Shown piece after piece: positions 34,701 through 42,959 of a DNA stretch of 64,000 nucleotides. Numbering within the stretch: the stretch's first letter is position 1; each line of letters starts with the position of its first letter. The stretch is from Pedobacter sp. (GTDB lineage Bacteria > Bacteroidota > Bacteroidia > Sphingobacteriales > Sphingobacteriaceae). The stretch covers positions 10,639 to 74,638 of the forward strand of contig NZ_JAVHXT010000016.1 of the NCBI RefSeq assembly GCF_031119335.1, in the 5' to 3' direction. Under the pieces are notes generated by a model that saw only the letters and a list, made by a program, of their open reading frames with translations, did no database searches and had not been told where the DNA came from. The position numbers and the translations under genes are program-made.

Positions 34701-36085
34701 ACAATGAGGATAATGATTTGACCAAACACGGCACTGTTCATCATTTTGGAAGAAGCACTTTTCACTTCCAAATCCATTTGGTCTTGTTTAAGAAAAGTTA
34801 CTCCTGCAAACTTTTTGCTATGACCAAGTTGGTGCATTACCGCTTCTACAATAATTACCGCACCATCTACAATTAAACCGAAATCTAACGCACCTAAGCT
34901 CATGAGGTTGCCACTTACACCAAAAATGTTCATCATGATAATGGCAAACAACATAGAAAGCGGAATAACCGAAGCTACAATGAAACCGGCTCTTAGGTTA
35001 CCCAAGAAAATCACCAATACAAAAACAACAATTAGCGCACCTTCAAGTAAATTGGTTTCTACCGTTTTAATGGCATTGTTTACCATACTGGTGCGGTCTA
35101 GAAACGGCACAATCTCTACACCTTCGGGCAAGGTTTCAGAAATCTGCTCAATTTTAGCTTTGATGTTATCAATCACCACATTGCTATTGGCGCCTTTTAA
35201 CATCATCACAATAGCTCCAGAAACTTCGCCTTCATCATTGAAAGTTAAGGCACCATATCTGGTGGCAAAGCCGATTTCTACATTGGCAATATCTCTAACC
35301 AATAGCGGTGTGGTAGCTTCATTTGTTCTTACTACTACATTCTCGATGTCCTCTTTGCTTCCAATCAAACCCTCTGTTCTAATGTATTGAACTGTAGCTT
35401 GTTTCTCTATATAAGCACCGCCTGTATTTTGATTGTTGTTTTCTAGCGCATCAAAAATTTCGCTGATGGTTACGTTGTGCGCTACAAGTTTATTTGGGTC
35501 TATCGTAACCTGATATTGTTTCAGTTTACCACCAAAACTGCTTACTTCGGCTACGCCCTTAACGCCCAACAACTGCCTTCTTACTATCCAATCTTGAATG
35601 GTGCGCAGCTCGGTAATATCGTAGCGTTTTTCGTAGCCTTTTTTGGCTTTTACCGCATATTGGTAAATTTCTCCCAATCCGGTAGAAATAGGTCCCATTT
35701 CTGGCTTGCCTATACCCTTCGGGATTTGCTCTTGCACTACCAGCAAGCGTTCAGCCACTTGTTGTCGTGCCCAATATACGTCTACATCGTCGTTAAAAAC
35801 TAGGGTTACTAAGGAAAGTCCGAAGCGACTGTAACTTCTAATTTCTTTAATCCCAGCGATATTGCTATTGGCCTGTTCCACGGGGAAGGTCACCAATCGC
35901 TCAATATCTGTAGCACCATACGATGGAGCAGTGGTAATAATTTGTACCTGATTGTTAGTGATGTCAGGCACGGCATCAATGGGTAGTTTGGTCAACTCGA
36001 AGCTGCCATATATGATAAGGGCAATGGTAAATAGCCCAATAATGAGTTTGTTCTTGATGGCAAACTCAATAATTCTATTCAGCAT
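31751..36085 (-). CDS. CzcA-type heavy-metal RND pump fused to a TolC-like channel
   Basis: A 1444-residue protein. Residues 1 to about 1045 form an HME-RND pump with twelve helices, two periplasmic loops, and the TM4 proton-relay signature DFGLIVDGAVIIVE. The loop reads QMRFNELMTGARQDVV, as in CzcA for divalent cations, not the Met-rich CusA copper site. Residues about 1060-1444 carry a signal-like helix (LLLLFVGFSITASAQ) and a TolC/CzcC outer-membrane efflux domain (LDAALDSLYKNNISLKSSK). Both parts are in one open frame. How the C-terminal domain is exported and separated is not known from sequence. Confidence 0.9.
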   Translation of the reverse strand: MLNRIIEFAIKNKLIIGLFTIALIIYGSFELTKLPIDAVPDITNNQVQIITTAPSYGATDIERLVTFPVEQANSNIAGIKEIRSYSRFGLSLVTLVFNDDVDVYWARQQVAERLLVVQEQIPKGIGKPEMGPISTGLGEIYQYAVKAKKGYEKRYDITELRTIQDWIVRRQLLGVKGVAEVSSFGGKLKQYQVTIDPNKLVAHNVTISEIFDALENNNQNTGGAYIEKQATVQYIRTEGLIGSKEDIENVVVRTNEATTPLLVRDIANVEIGFATRYGALTFNDEGEVSGAIVMMLKGANSNVVIDNIKAKIEQISETLPEGVEIVPFLDRTSMVNNAIKTVETNLLEGALIVVFVLVIFLGNLRAGFIVASVIPLSMLFAIIMMNIFGVSGNLMSLGALDFGLIVDGAVIIVEAVMHQLGHSKKFAGVTFLKQDQMDLEVKSASSKMMNSAVFGQIIILIVYLPIFSLQGIEGKMFKPMAQTVAFALLGAFILSLTYIPMMSSLFLSKKIKTEPNISDKAMAKVENRYEKLLQKVLGFPKTVIAIVLGLFVTAVVILANLGGEFIPSIEEGDYAVETRVLSGSNLNTSIENIQKVAGILKARFPEVKNIVTKIGSSEVPTEPLPMDMGDMIINLKPKNEWTSAKTFDELSEKMGEAASEVPGVTTSFQFPVQMRFNELMTGARQDVVCKIFGEDFDTLALYSKKLGNLVKTVRGATELYVEQISGTPQIVIQYNRATIAQYGLNIADINRNVNTAFAGQSTGLVFEGEKRFDLVVRLQNDKRRDIKDVQNLLIPTPNGNQIPLSQVADVALVNSPSQIQREDTKRRILVGFNVSGRDVESIVNELQEEVKTEIKLPTGYSVTYGGSFENLNEAKSRLMVAVPVSLILIFLLLYFAFGSIKYGLLIYTAIPLSAIGGIFLLALRGLPFSISAGVGFIALFGIAVLNGIVLVAEFNNIKKTGEQDMKKVVLKGTKTRLRPVLMTAFVASLGFLPMAISNGAGASVQRPLATVVIGGLMIATLLTLFVLPILYVSFEKGLLRKRKLPQVATLLLLFVGFSITASAQQNITLDAALDSLYKNNISLKSSKLKADYSQQLSKTATTIAPLNVNGEYGKFNSNLVDNRLSVNQSFSLPNVYARQKDKLVEDWKTALLQRDLSKAELTKITTQVFYELLLLEQLQKLYLQADSSYKKLKQLAELRLKSGESNLLEKASAENQLLQVNTKLRSLKIQELVLQQQLAFLLNTNQILKPKAAALKMRASFADTLVWANHPLIKLQQQEEKAALATTKVEQSKLLPEFNVGYNNTTLRDDINFDQSDRFQSFQLGLSIPLFGGSQRNKVKSAKTYQEFRKSETANASRQISTALKAAYTQYQEQLLLVQSLEKDGLKTALEITSTLNKQLKNGEINYLEWTMLNNEAINMHESYFNAIQQLNRNITELNYLLAQ

Positions 36086-36197
36086 GAAAAATGGGGATAA
36101 TCGTTTCTAAATAGCTCGTATATGTCATGCTATCGCGATAAAAATCGGACAACTAGCAATTACATACTAAGCCAACAAATAGTTTAACTATGTGTAG

Positions 36198-36590
36198 TTA
36201 AGAAACAAGCTTTGGCGGTTGCCAAATTTTTCCGGCAAATGCCGAATTAGGAATATAATCGTTATTGATTAAGATTTTTTGTTTGGGTAGAATTTGATAA
36301 GCCTTTTTAGGCATCACCCCAAAAGAAGGTGGCAAAGCCTGACTGGCTGTATTGCTGGCAAAAAGTTCGTGGGTTTTAAACGGCAGTTGATTATCTCTAT
36401 CCTCATCGTTATCTGTGTGGGGGATATCGTTATAATGTTCCTCTAAATAACCGAAGAAGGTAATTTTGCTATCGAGATTTTTATGTTCGAAATAATGTTG
36501 AACAAGCACAGGTACCTTTGCCAGTTCGTGTAATTCGGTACACGAAAGTAAATAGAAGCTAAGTAAAAATATGTGTAGTGCTTTTTTCAA
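36198..36590 (-). CDS. Small exported protein with acidic and histidine-rich segment upstream of a metal pump
   Basis: A 130-residue protein with a hydrophobic N-terminus ending at a lipobox-like LLSC. The central region LEEHYNDIPHTDNDEDRDNQLPFK is rich in His and Asp, with HELAKVP and VQHYFEHKN before it. It heads the operon of the fused RND pump. Small proteins with a similar HY...D.D...LPFK pattern commonly precede metal RND genes in Bacteroidota. A periplasmic metal chaperone or sensor is possible, but this is inference. Confidence 0.7.
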   Translation of the reverse strand: MKKALHIFLLSFYLLSCTELHELAKVPVLVQHYFEHKNLDSKITFFGYLEEHYNDIPHTDNDEDRDNQLPFKTHELFASNTASQALPPSFGVMPKKAYQILPKQKILINNDYIPNSAFAGKIWQPPKLVS

Positions 36591-36672
36591 TGCTTCAAAA
36601 TTAGTGAAACAAAGCTAAAATGCAAAGTAATGGGTAAAGAAGTAGTTTAGCGTTGGTGAGATGACGTTAACT

Positions 36673-36704
36673 AAAAACAGCCCAACGAAATATCGCTAGG
36701 CTGC
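36673..36704 (-). terminator. Terminator of the YceI gene
   Basis: On the minus strand CAGCCTAGCGA pairs with TCGTTGGGCTG around a TATT loop, followed by TTTTT. It lies about 30 bases past the YceI stop. Confidence 0.65.
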
Positions 36705-36733
36705 TTAATTATATAGGTGTGTTTAAAATGAAA

Positions 36734-37402
36734 CTAGCTTTTTTTCGCGTTAAGCGTAAAACCAACCTCTACATCTTTAGAGATCATCCAGTTTTCTGGG
36801 CTGCCTTCAGTTTTGTAGTTGATACCCCAAGCACTTCTGTCGATTACAAATTTGGCAGTAGCTTTTACATCAGTAGCACTTACCTCAACTTTAGCAGGGA
36901 AAGTAACATTTAACGTTTTGTCTTTAAGGGTCAAGTTTCCACTGATAACGTAATTTGGATCAGCTACTAAGCTTTCGCCAGCTGCCGCAGTATAAGGCTC
37001 AACTTTGGTGATTACAAATTTAGCAGTAGGTGCTTTAGCTACGTCGAAGAAATCAGCACTTTTCAAGTGACCTTCCAAATCTGTTGCTTTTTTACCTTCT
37101 TCAGTTACCGATGCAGGATCTACTGTAAGTGAATTCATGTTGATGATAAAGTCGCCACCGCTAATTGAATCGTTTTGTACTGAGATTGTACCTGCAGAAA
37201 CACTGATTTTACCCCAACGAGGTGCTAACCCGCCTTTGTGCACACCTTTCCAATCTACAGAAGTAGTGGTAGTATCTACCAGGAAGCTCTCACCTTTTTG
37301 TTCAGCAGCGGCTTGCTCAGTTGTGGTATTAGCATTGTTAGATGAACCTCCGCAAGAGGCTAGTAAAAAAAGCGCTGGAAGCGCAAAAAGTAATTTTCTC
37401 AT
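36734..37402 (-). CDS. YceI-family lipocalin-like lipoprotein
   Basis: A 222-residue lipoprotein (lipobox LASC) with a YceI beta-barrel. Features are TTTSVDWKGVHKGGLAPRWGKI at about residue 45, GHLKSADFFDVAKAPTAKFVI, and the C-terminal DRSAWGINYKTEGSPENWMIS. YceI proteins bind isoprenoid quinones or other lipids in the periplasm. No partner genes such as a cytochrome b561 are adjacent. The gene has its own terminator, so it is probably monocistronic. Confidence 0.9.
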   Translation of the reverse strand: MRKLLFALPALFLLASCGGSSNNANTTTEQAAAEQKGESFLVDTTTTSVDWKGVHKGGLAPRWGKISVSAGTISVQNDSISGGDFIINMNSLTVDPASVTEEGKKATDLEGHLKSADFFDVAKAPTAKFVITKVEPYTAAAGESLVADPNYVISGNLTLKDKTLNVTFPAKVEVSATDVKATAKFVIDRSAWGINYKTEGSPENWMISKDVEVGFTLNAKKS

Positions 37403-37643
37403 TTTCCTTTAATTAAGTGATGATTAATTTCATTATCAATTTATGCAGCAAAATTAACCTACATACTTTTAAAATCCATTGATCTATGTTAATAATTTCA
37501 GCTTCGTCATCTTCCAAACGATTGTATGTTAGATTTAGTGTAGTATGGTTATTTGATAAATACTCATGTTATACGTTTAAGATGAATTGCATTAAGTACA
37601 CTGCGTTTCTTAGCTATGTGATTAATGATCAAGAAAGGGGCAA

Positions 37644-38690
37644 TCACTTACTTCTAATTAACAACATATCATAATACTGGCCATCCATCATTCCATTTAG
37701 CTTCAACCCTTCCTTAACCACCTCAAGCTTACCTACAAAAGCAGGAGATTTACTATTAGGGTACCGCCATACTATACTAATTTTCCCTTCGTTGCCCAAC
37801 TTATACCTACCAATCCGCTGACGTCGGTAATCATTCCATCTAAATACTACGTCATCATCTAAATCAAAATAGATATGAGTTAGCACACTATCTGCCGAAC
37901 TCTTTACCGTAACTTGTTTTTTATCAATCTTCAAATCTGAAACTGCATATTTGGCGGTAATTCCGGGGTGCTTATCTGGATGTTGAAGCTGAAACATACA
38001 AAAGATAGGTACAACAATTAAAGGCACTGTCCATAACCAAAATTGTGACGGTTTTATCAATGGTTTATCTACCCAAAGAGCAAATAGCAAGCGCTTGGAA
38101 TGTGGCAATAGAAAATAAAATATAGCAGTTAAGAGGATAGCTCCATGAAGCATTACACCCATCGGCATCTCATAAAAGAAATCTATCAGCAAGATAAATA
38201 CAAACATGGGTAAAGCTAACATACATCCAAGCAACCTTGTTTTTGGATAAAATAGCAACAATGCCGATATAATTTGCATGAGCGCAATTACACTAATAAA
38301 GGCATATGAATACCTAAAGAAAGCCCACACAAGATTTTCTCCCGAGAATGATGAAAACGGTGTATCTAGCAAACCTAGTGGCACGATCATTTGCAAACCT
38401 AAAAACTTTTGTATACCAAACATGATTAAGTCTGTTGCGACAACAACAGCAATGAGCTGTCTTAGACCGTTGTAATAGTCTAAGTTAATTCGTTTGGCCT
38501 TATCTTGATGATGCCATACAAAAGCCAATAAGATACCCAGCAACAAGACAATGTAAGCGAGGATATAAACGACATCTAATGGTAAATAATTGATCAAATA
38601 CTTGGAGCCTAAGCGCCTAAAGGTGGCCCCGGTTACTAACCCAGCGATTAGGCACAAGGTTAATTTCTGGCTAAAGGAAGTCTGTTTCAT
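37644..38690 (-). CDS. DoxX-like membrane protein
   Basis: A 348-residue integral membrane protein with seven or eight hydrophobic segments. The repeated pattern around residues 85-160 (ATDLIMFGIQKFLGLQM, AFFRYSYAFISVIALMQIISALLLFYPKTRLLG) resembles DoxX/DoxD proteins. The last 110 residues form a soluble beta-rich tail (HPDKHPGITAKYAVSDLKID). The function is unknown. An AraC-type regulator gene is divergent from it and may control it. Confidence 0.65.
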   Translation of the reverse strand: MKQTSFSQKLTLCLIAGLVTGATFRRLGSKYLINYLPLDVVYILAYIVLLLGILLAFVWHHQDKAKRINLDYYNGLRQLIAVVVATDLIMFGIQKFLGLQMIVPLGLLDTPFSSFSGENLVWAFFRYSYAFISVIALMQIISALLLFYPKTRLLGCMLALPMFVFILLIDFFYEMPMGVMLHGAILLTAIFYFLLPHSKRLLFALWVDKPLIKPSQFWLWTVPLIVVPIFCMFQLQHPDKHPGITAKYAVSDLKIDKKQVTVKSSADSVLTHIYFDLDDDVVFRWNDYRRQRIGRYKLGNEGKISIVWRYPNSKSPAFVGKLEVVKEGLKLNGMMDGQYYDMLLIRSK

Positions 38691-38773
38691 CTTTTTATTT
38701 GTAAATTAACAGCTATAAGCTAAGTAAGCTGTACGGATGGATGCACACGGACTGTCTGTTTGTATCCAGATGT

Positions 38774-38781
38774 TATATTTG
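38774..38781 (+). promoter_or_regulatory. Predicted -7 element of the AraC-type gene
   Basis: TATATTTG fits TAnnTTTG and lies 17 bases before the ATG at 38799. The earlier in-frame TTG start at 38760 would be upstream of this promoter, which is why I chose the later start. Confidence 0.45.
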
Positions 38782-38798
38782 AAGCAGATTTTAATGAT

Positions 38799-39881
38799 AT
38801 GGAAGCTTCACTAACTCTTCTTTTGACATCACTAAGTGCTGGAAGCCTTTTCTTAGCCGCTTTTTTATTGATACTAGGCTTACCTACATCAAATAATTTG
38901 GCTAACAGATGGCTAGGTGCATTTTTCTTTTTACTTAGCCTTGTATTTGTACAGTTTTTATTAGAATTAACAGCCAAACCAGAGCCAATATTAATTAGAA
39001 TAGCAGAATTTCCCAGATGGTTGATTTTTCCATTTATTCATTTTTCGGTATATGCATTCGTGCATCCAAACCGTATGCCTAAATTTATTTATTTGCATTT
39101 GCTACCAGCAGTGCTATTTATGTTCTTTTCTATTTTACATCATGTAGGTTTGTTAACAAATATTGAAGTTCATATTAAAATAGCTTGGCTTGTAAAGTAT
39201 TTCTTTTTTATACAAGGAATATTTTATGCTATTCTGAATATTAAAATTTTACAGCAGCATAAAATTAAAATGAGACAATTACTGGCAGATAGAGGATCTG
39301 ACCTAAATTGGTTACGTCATTTCATAGTTGCACCATTTGTAGTAGCAATTATTTGGCTCTTCATTAAACATTGGAATTTAGGACAGGTGTTATCGCAATT
39401 AATCTGCTTGCTTTTTTGCTTATACTTTACAGCAGCAGCATTGAGGCAAAGAGCTGTATATCCCTCAGAACTTGAAACCTCAGATATCATAAATAAATTA
39501 GATACGATAAGTACCAATGATAACCAAAGACTTACCAATGAACAGATTACTATTTTAAAAGATAAGGTTACTAAAATTATAGCTAAAGATAAGATACATT
39601 TAGACCCTTTGCTAAACTTAAAACTCATGGCCGACAAAGTAGGTATCAACACACATGAGTTGTCTTTGATATTAAACCGAGGGTTTGGAAAAAATTTCTA
39701 TGCCTACATTAATGAGTTACGCACAGAAGAGGCTATAAAACTACTGAAATCAGGCCAATACGCACACGGTGATATGAGTGAGATAGCAATTAAGTCGGGT
39801 TTTAATTCTCGTACAACTTTCTACTCTTCCATAAAGAAAATAAAAGGGACATCACCAGCAAGTATCCTCAAGATAGACTAG
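38799..39881 (+). CDS. AraC-family regulator with multi-helix membrane N-terminus
   Basis: About 360 residues. Residues 1-215 contain seven hydrophobic helices (LTLLLTSLSAGSLFLAAFLL; IYLHLLPAVLFMFFSILHHV), and the C-terminal 110 residues form an AraC DNA-binding domain with two helix-turn-helix units, LKLMADKVGINTHELSLILN and MSEIAIKSGFNSRTTFYSSI. This membrane-anchored type is common in Bacteroidota. It probably senses a signal at the membrane and regulates nearby genes, such as the divergent DoxX-like gene; the signal is unknown. Confidence 0.85.
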   Translation: MEASLTLLLTSLSAGSLFLAAFLLILGLPTSNNLANRWLGAFFFLLSLVFVQFLLELTAKPEPILIRIAEFPRWLIFPFIHFSVYAFVHPNRMPKFIYLHLLPAVLFMFFSILHHVGLLTNIEVHIKIAWLVKYFFFIQGIFYAILNIKILQQHKIKMRQLLADRGSDLNWLRHFIVAPFVVAIIWLFIKHWNLGQVLSQLICLLFCLYFTAAALRQRAVYPSELETSDIINKLDTISTNDNQRLTNEQITILKDKVTKIIAKDKIHLDPLLNLKLMADKVGINTHELSLILNRGFGKNFYAYINELRTEEAIKLLKSGQYAHGDMSEIAIKSGFNSRTTFYSSIKKIKGTSPASILKID

Positions 39882-39966
39882 GAAGATTTTACATTATCTT
39901 TTGTAAACTCTCAGATAGCAAGCTCTGATACTTCAAAAGGCGACGTAGCATTCTAAAGCATTAATT

Positions 39967-40596
39967 TTAATTTCTTTCCTTCAACCCCTTCTCTACTTCC
40001 TTCACAATAAAACCGTTAGAGAAATAACTGTAGATATCATCTCCCGGACAAGTGGTTTGCTTGCTGTGGTCGCGGTGTGTAGAGATTTCAGTTGCTGGAA
40101 TATTATATTTGATGCACTGATCCACTAACAAATCAGTCAACACTTTCAGCAACTTTTCATCTAATTTCTGCTCGTTGTAATTTCCCAAAAAGCAGATCAA
40201 TAAATGCCCAGTGGGGTCATATTCTGTGTTTGTTTCGCCAACCGTTAAAGGATTTCTACCTTCCAAAACAGTACCGTCTGGTGTAATTAGTAAATGATAT
40301 GGAACATCAGCCCATTTTCTATCAGGTCCCATTCCCCAAGTTTGAATATTTTTCAATCGTTGCTTGGCATCATCGTTTACGGTAAGCAATTTACCACCTT
40401 CATGATGAACGGTAATTTTAACTGGAACATGCTGTTTGTAGGGTCTACCCTCTACCCCTTTCCATTCGCTTTTCGGTACAATTTTAACTGTATCTCTATT
40501 ATTTACTTTCTTGGATTTCTTAGATTGGGCAAAACTATTTAAAGAAAATATACAAATGGTAACGAAGGCTAGTACGATAGTGTTTAATTTCAACAT
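39967..40596 (-). CDS. Secreted N-acetylmuramoyl-L-alanine amidase (Amidase_2/PGRP type)
   Basis: A 209-residue protein with a signal peptide ending SFAQ. The amidase_2 fold is shown by the zinc ligands in ITVHHEGG, by YHLLITPDGTVLEGRN, and by ATEISTHRDHSKQTTCPGDDIYSYF, which ends with the C/D zinc ligand region. It should cleave the amide bond between muramic acid and L-alanine in peptidoglycan. It stands alone upstream of a small membrane-protein gene on the other strand. Confidence 0.9.
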   Translation of the reverse strand: MLKLNTIVLAFVTICIFSLNSFAQSKKSKKVNNRDTVKIVPKSEWKGVEGRPYKQHVPVKITVHHEGGKLLTVNDDAKQRLKNIQTWGMGPDRKWADVPYHLLITPDGTVLEGRNPLTVGETNTEYDPTGHLLICFLGNYNEQKLDEKLLKVLTDLLVDQCIKYNIPATEISTHRDHSKQTTCPGDDIYSYFSNGFIVKEVEKGLKERN

Positions 40597-40735
40597 GATC
40601 TATTTTTAAGGAAATCTAAGTTACGTTAATCTACAGTATGGTTGTTAACAAATTGAAATTAATGAGGCTAGGCACATAATGAAATCTCTTTTGTTATCTC
40701 AATTGAAAACTATTCCATATAGCTTCAAAATAGGT

Positions 40736-40743
40736 TATATTTG
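40736..40743 (+). promoter_or_regulatory. Predicted -7 element for the small membrane protein gene
   Basis: TATATTTG fits TAnnTTTG, about 30 bases before the ATG at 40775. It supports the small gene being real. Confidence 0.4.
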
Positions 40744-40774
40744 CACATCAAACGAACGAATTTATAAGTAAACA

Positions 40775-41019
40775 ATGAAGAAAAATCCCTTTGCTGACCT
40801 GAGCACCGAAAGCCTAGTTAAGAAACGAGATCTATTAAAGGGTGTACTTATTGCATTCGGTATGATGTGGGTAGTGCTTTTAGGCGTTGCTATCTACTTT
40901 TACATCACCAAGTATACTTTAAAACTATTATACCGATGGCAATTTTACCAATGACTTTATTGCCCTCGTTCATACAGTTAACTTTACTAAATAAAGAGCT
41001 TAAAACCCGTCAACAATAA
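40775..41019 (+). pseudogene. Small two-helix membrane protein, frameshifted
   Basis: The first frame gives MKKNPFADLSTESLVKKRD, then a hydrophobic helix (GVLIAFGMMWVVLLGVAIYFY), and then changes to non-membrane sequence and stops at 40954 (59 residues). One added base at about 40925-40930 (TT to TTT) joins it to another frame that reads IPMAILPMTLLPSFIQL and LLNKELKTRQQ, with a stop at 41019. The joined product of about 82 residues would be a typical small two-helix membrane protein. So either a one-base deletion or a sequencing error is present. The function is unknown. Confidence 0.6.
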
Positions 41020-41037
41020 TATTGCATTACTTAAATT

Positions 41038-41835
41038 ATGGCAAATACCTGTCTTAACTGCGACTATTCTATCAATGAAAATTTCTGCAGTAATTGTGGT
41101 CAGAAGAGATTTAAACGAATTGATAAAAAGTACGTAACTGATGAACTTCAATACCTACTGATCCATACCAACAAAGGTTTTCTTTACACTATTAAAAAAT
41201 TGGTTAAAAATCCTGGCAAAACAGCTAGAGAATTTATAAATGGCAATAGGGTTAATCATTACAAGCCTATATTACTAACATTTGTTCTTAGTGGTATATC
41301 AGCTTTTATTACTTTCAAGATTATCGGCTTGGAAAAAATATTGAGGGAAGTTCTTTCCAGTAATCATTTGAACTCAAAGTTTATGAATGATTACACTACT
41401 ATCACATCCAGCTATAGCTCAATTTTTATGTTGTGCCTCATTCCTGTTTTTGCATGTGTAACATGGTTAGCTTTTCTAAAGTGGAAAAATAATTATTATG
41501 AGCATGTGGTGATGAACGCCTATATTCTATCTACTTACACATTGATTAATATTGTGTTTCTTTATCCCATACTGTATATTTTAAGGCACTCCAATTATAT
41601 TTTATATGCCATCAATCTGTCAAGCATAACAGTACCATTTATACTTTTATGGTTTTTTAGAGGCTTTTATCCTGACAAACCACTAAAACAGATTATATGG
41701 AGAGTTTTAGCAAGCCTCGGTTTAGTTGTTGCTTTTTTATTTGTACTTACAATCATTGTAATGATCGTAGTATTTATTTACGCTATTACAAAGGGACCCG
41801 AAGCGTTAGAATACATTAAACCAAGGGGCACTTAG
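41038..41835 (+). CDS. DUF3667 membrane protein with zinc ribbon
   Basis: A 265-residue protein. The N-terminus has a zinc-ribbon with CLNCDYSINENFCSNCG (two CxxC pairs), followed by LLHTNKG-type sequence (LLIHTNKGFLYTIKKLVKNPGKTAREFINGNR) that is the DUF3667 signature. Four to five hydrophobic helices follow. The family is widespread in Bacteroidota and has no known function. It ends in a strong bidirectional terminator. Confidence 0.85.
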   Translation: MANTCLNCDYSINENFCSNCGQKRFKRIDKKYVTDELQYLLIHTNKGFLYTIKKLVKNPGKTAREFINGNRVNHYKPILLTFVLSGISAFITFKIIGLEKILREVLSSNHLNSKFMNDYTTITSSYSSIFMLCLIPVFACVTWLAFLKWKNNYYEHVVMNAYILSTYTLINIVFLYPILYILRHSNYILYAINLSSITVPFILLWFFRGFYPDKPLKQIIWRVLASLGLVVAFLFVLTIIVMIVVFIYAITKGPEALEYIKPRGT

Positions 41836-41848
41836 GTTAATATATAAG

Positions 41849-41883
41849 AAGCGCTTGCCGAAATAATTCAGCAAGCGCTTTTT
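41849..41883. terminator. Bidirectional terminator
   Basis: Perfect ten-base stem AAGCGCTTGC/GCAAGCGCTT with a 12-base loop, followed by TTT on the plus strand and T-rich sequence on the minus strand. It separates the convergent DUF3667 and luciferase-like genes. Confidence 0.9.
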
Positions 41884-41896
41884 GTATCCTTATAAT

Positions 41897-42949
41897 CTAT
41901 CCCTTCAACGCTTCGGCCACCAACTCATAAGACCTCAATCTTGCGGCATGGTCATAAATATGCGACGTCACCATCAGTTCGTTCACTTTGGTGTGATTGA
42001 TAAACGAATGCAACTGTTCCTTCAACTTATCAGGCCCGGCAATAAAACTAAAATCTAGCATTTGCTCTACGGCAGCTTCCTCCATGTCGCTCCATAAGCC
42101 TTCCATGCTATCTACAGGTGGCTGTAAAAGTCGGCGTTTGTTAGTTACAATTCCGGAGAATAAGATCTTTAACGAAGTAGCTAATCGCTCTGCTTCGGCA
42201 TCAGTATCTGCAGCTACCACATTTACGCAAGAAAGCACATAAGGTTCCTTTAGCACAGCTGATGGACGGAAATTCTTCCTATAAATCTCAATCGCTTCGA
42301 AAAAATAAGTGGGTGCAAAGTGACTTGCGAAAGCATAAGGCAAACCATAAGATGCTGCCAAGTGTGCACTTTCTGTGCTCGAACCTAAAATCCAAATAGG
42401 CACATTGGTTCCTTCACCAGGAATTGCCCGTACTTTGCTGTCGTAGTTATCATCTCCCAAGTATTGCTGTAATTTACGAACATCTTGCGGAAACTGCTGC
42501 GGTGAGTGAAAACGCTCTCCCCTAATCTCGAAAGCGGTCAATTGGTCGGTACCTGGCGCTCTCCCTAAACCTAAATCAATTCTATTGGGATACAAAGTTG
42601 CTAGTGTACCAAACTGTTCTGCAATAATTAGTGGCGTATGGTTGGGTAGCATCACACCTCCAGAACCTACACGAATAGTATTGGTATGACCAGCAATATG
42701 ACCTATCAACACCGAGGTAGCCGAACTAGCCACGCTGATCATGTTATGATGTTCGGCCAACCAATAGCGGTTGTAACCTAATTTTTCTGCATGTTGTGCT
42801 AAGGAAACACTGTTCCTGAACGTATCTGCTATGTCATGTCCATCTCTAACGCCAGCTAAATCAAGTACCGAGTAAGGTACAACTTGTGCCGATTTCCCGA
42901 ATTTAGTTCGGGACAAGTCATCGGCAGCTGTAGATTTCTTTTCGCTCAT
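41897..42949 (-). CDS. LLM-class flavin-dependent oxidoreductase (luciferase-like)
   Basis: A 350-residue bacterial luciferase-like protein. VPYSVLDLAGVRDG, GYNRYWLAEHHNM near residue 55, and HTNTIRVGSGGVMLPNHTPL are typical of the family, as is LGLGRAPGTD. These enzymes use reduced FMN and oxygen, but the substrate here is unknown. It lies ten bases downstream of an ArsR-type regulator, so it is probably under its control. Confidence 0.88.
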   Translation of the reverse strand: MSEKKSTAADDLSRTKFGKSAQVVPYSVLDLAGVRDGHDIADTFRNSVSLAQHAEKLGYNRYWLAEHHNMISVASSATSVLIGHIAGHTNTIRVGSGGVMLPNHTPLIIAEQFGTLATLYPNRIDLGLGRAPGTDQLTAFEIRGERFHSPQQFPQDVRKLQQYLGDDNYDSKVRAIPGEGTNVPIWILGSSTESAHLAASYGLPYAFASHFAPTYFFEAIEIYRKNFRPSAVLKEPYVLSCVNVVAADTDAEAERLATSLKILFSGIVTNKRRLLQPPVDSMEGLWSDMEEAAVEQMLDFSFIAGPDKLKEQLHSFINHTKVNELMVTSHIYDHAARLRSYELVAEALKG

Positions 42950-42959
42950 TTTCTAATTT

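Noticed and set aside
34902..35390. A 162-residue plus-strand frame opposite the fused pump
   Set aside because: Antisense to conserved pump sequence; threonine- and proline-rich composition reflects the complementary strand.
35477..35803. Plus-strand frame inside the fused RND pump
   Set aside because: It overlaps a strongly supported 1444-residue gene and has no family signal.
38760..38798. Earlier TTG start of the AraC-type gene
   Set aside because: A promoter-like box lies after it and the ATG at 38799 begins the first membrane helix.
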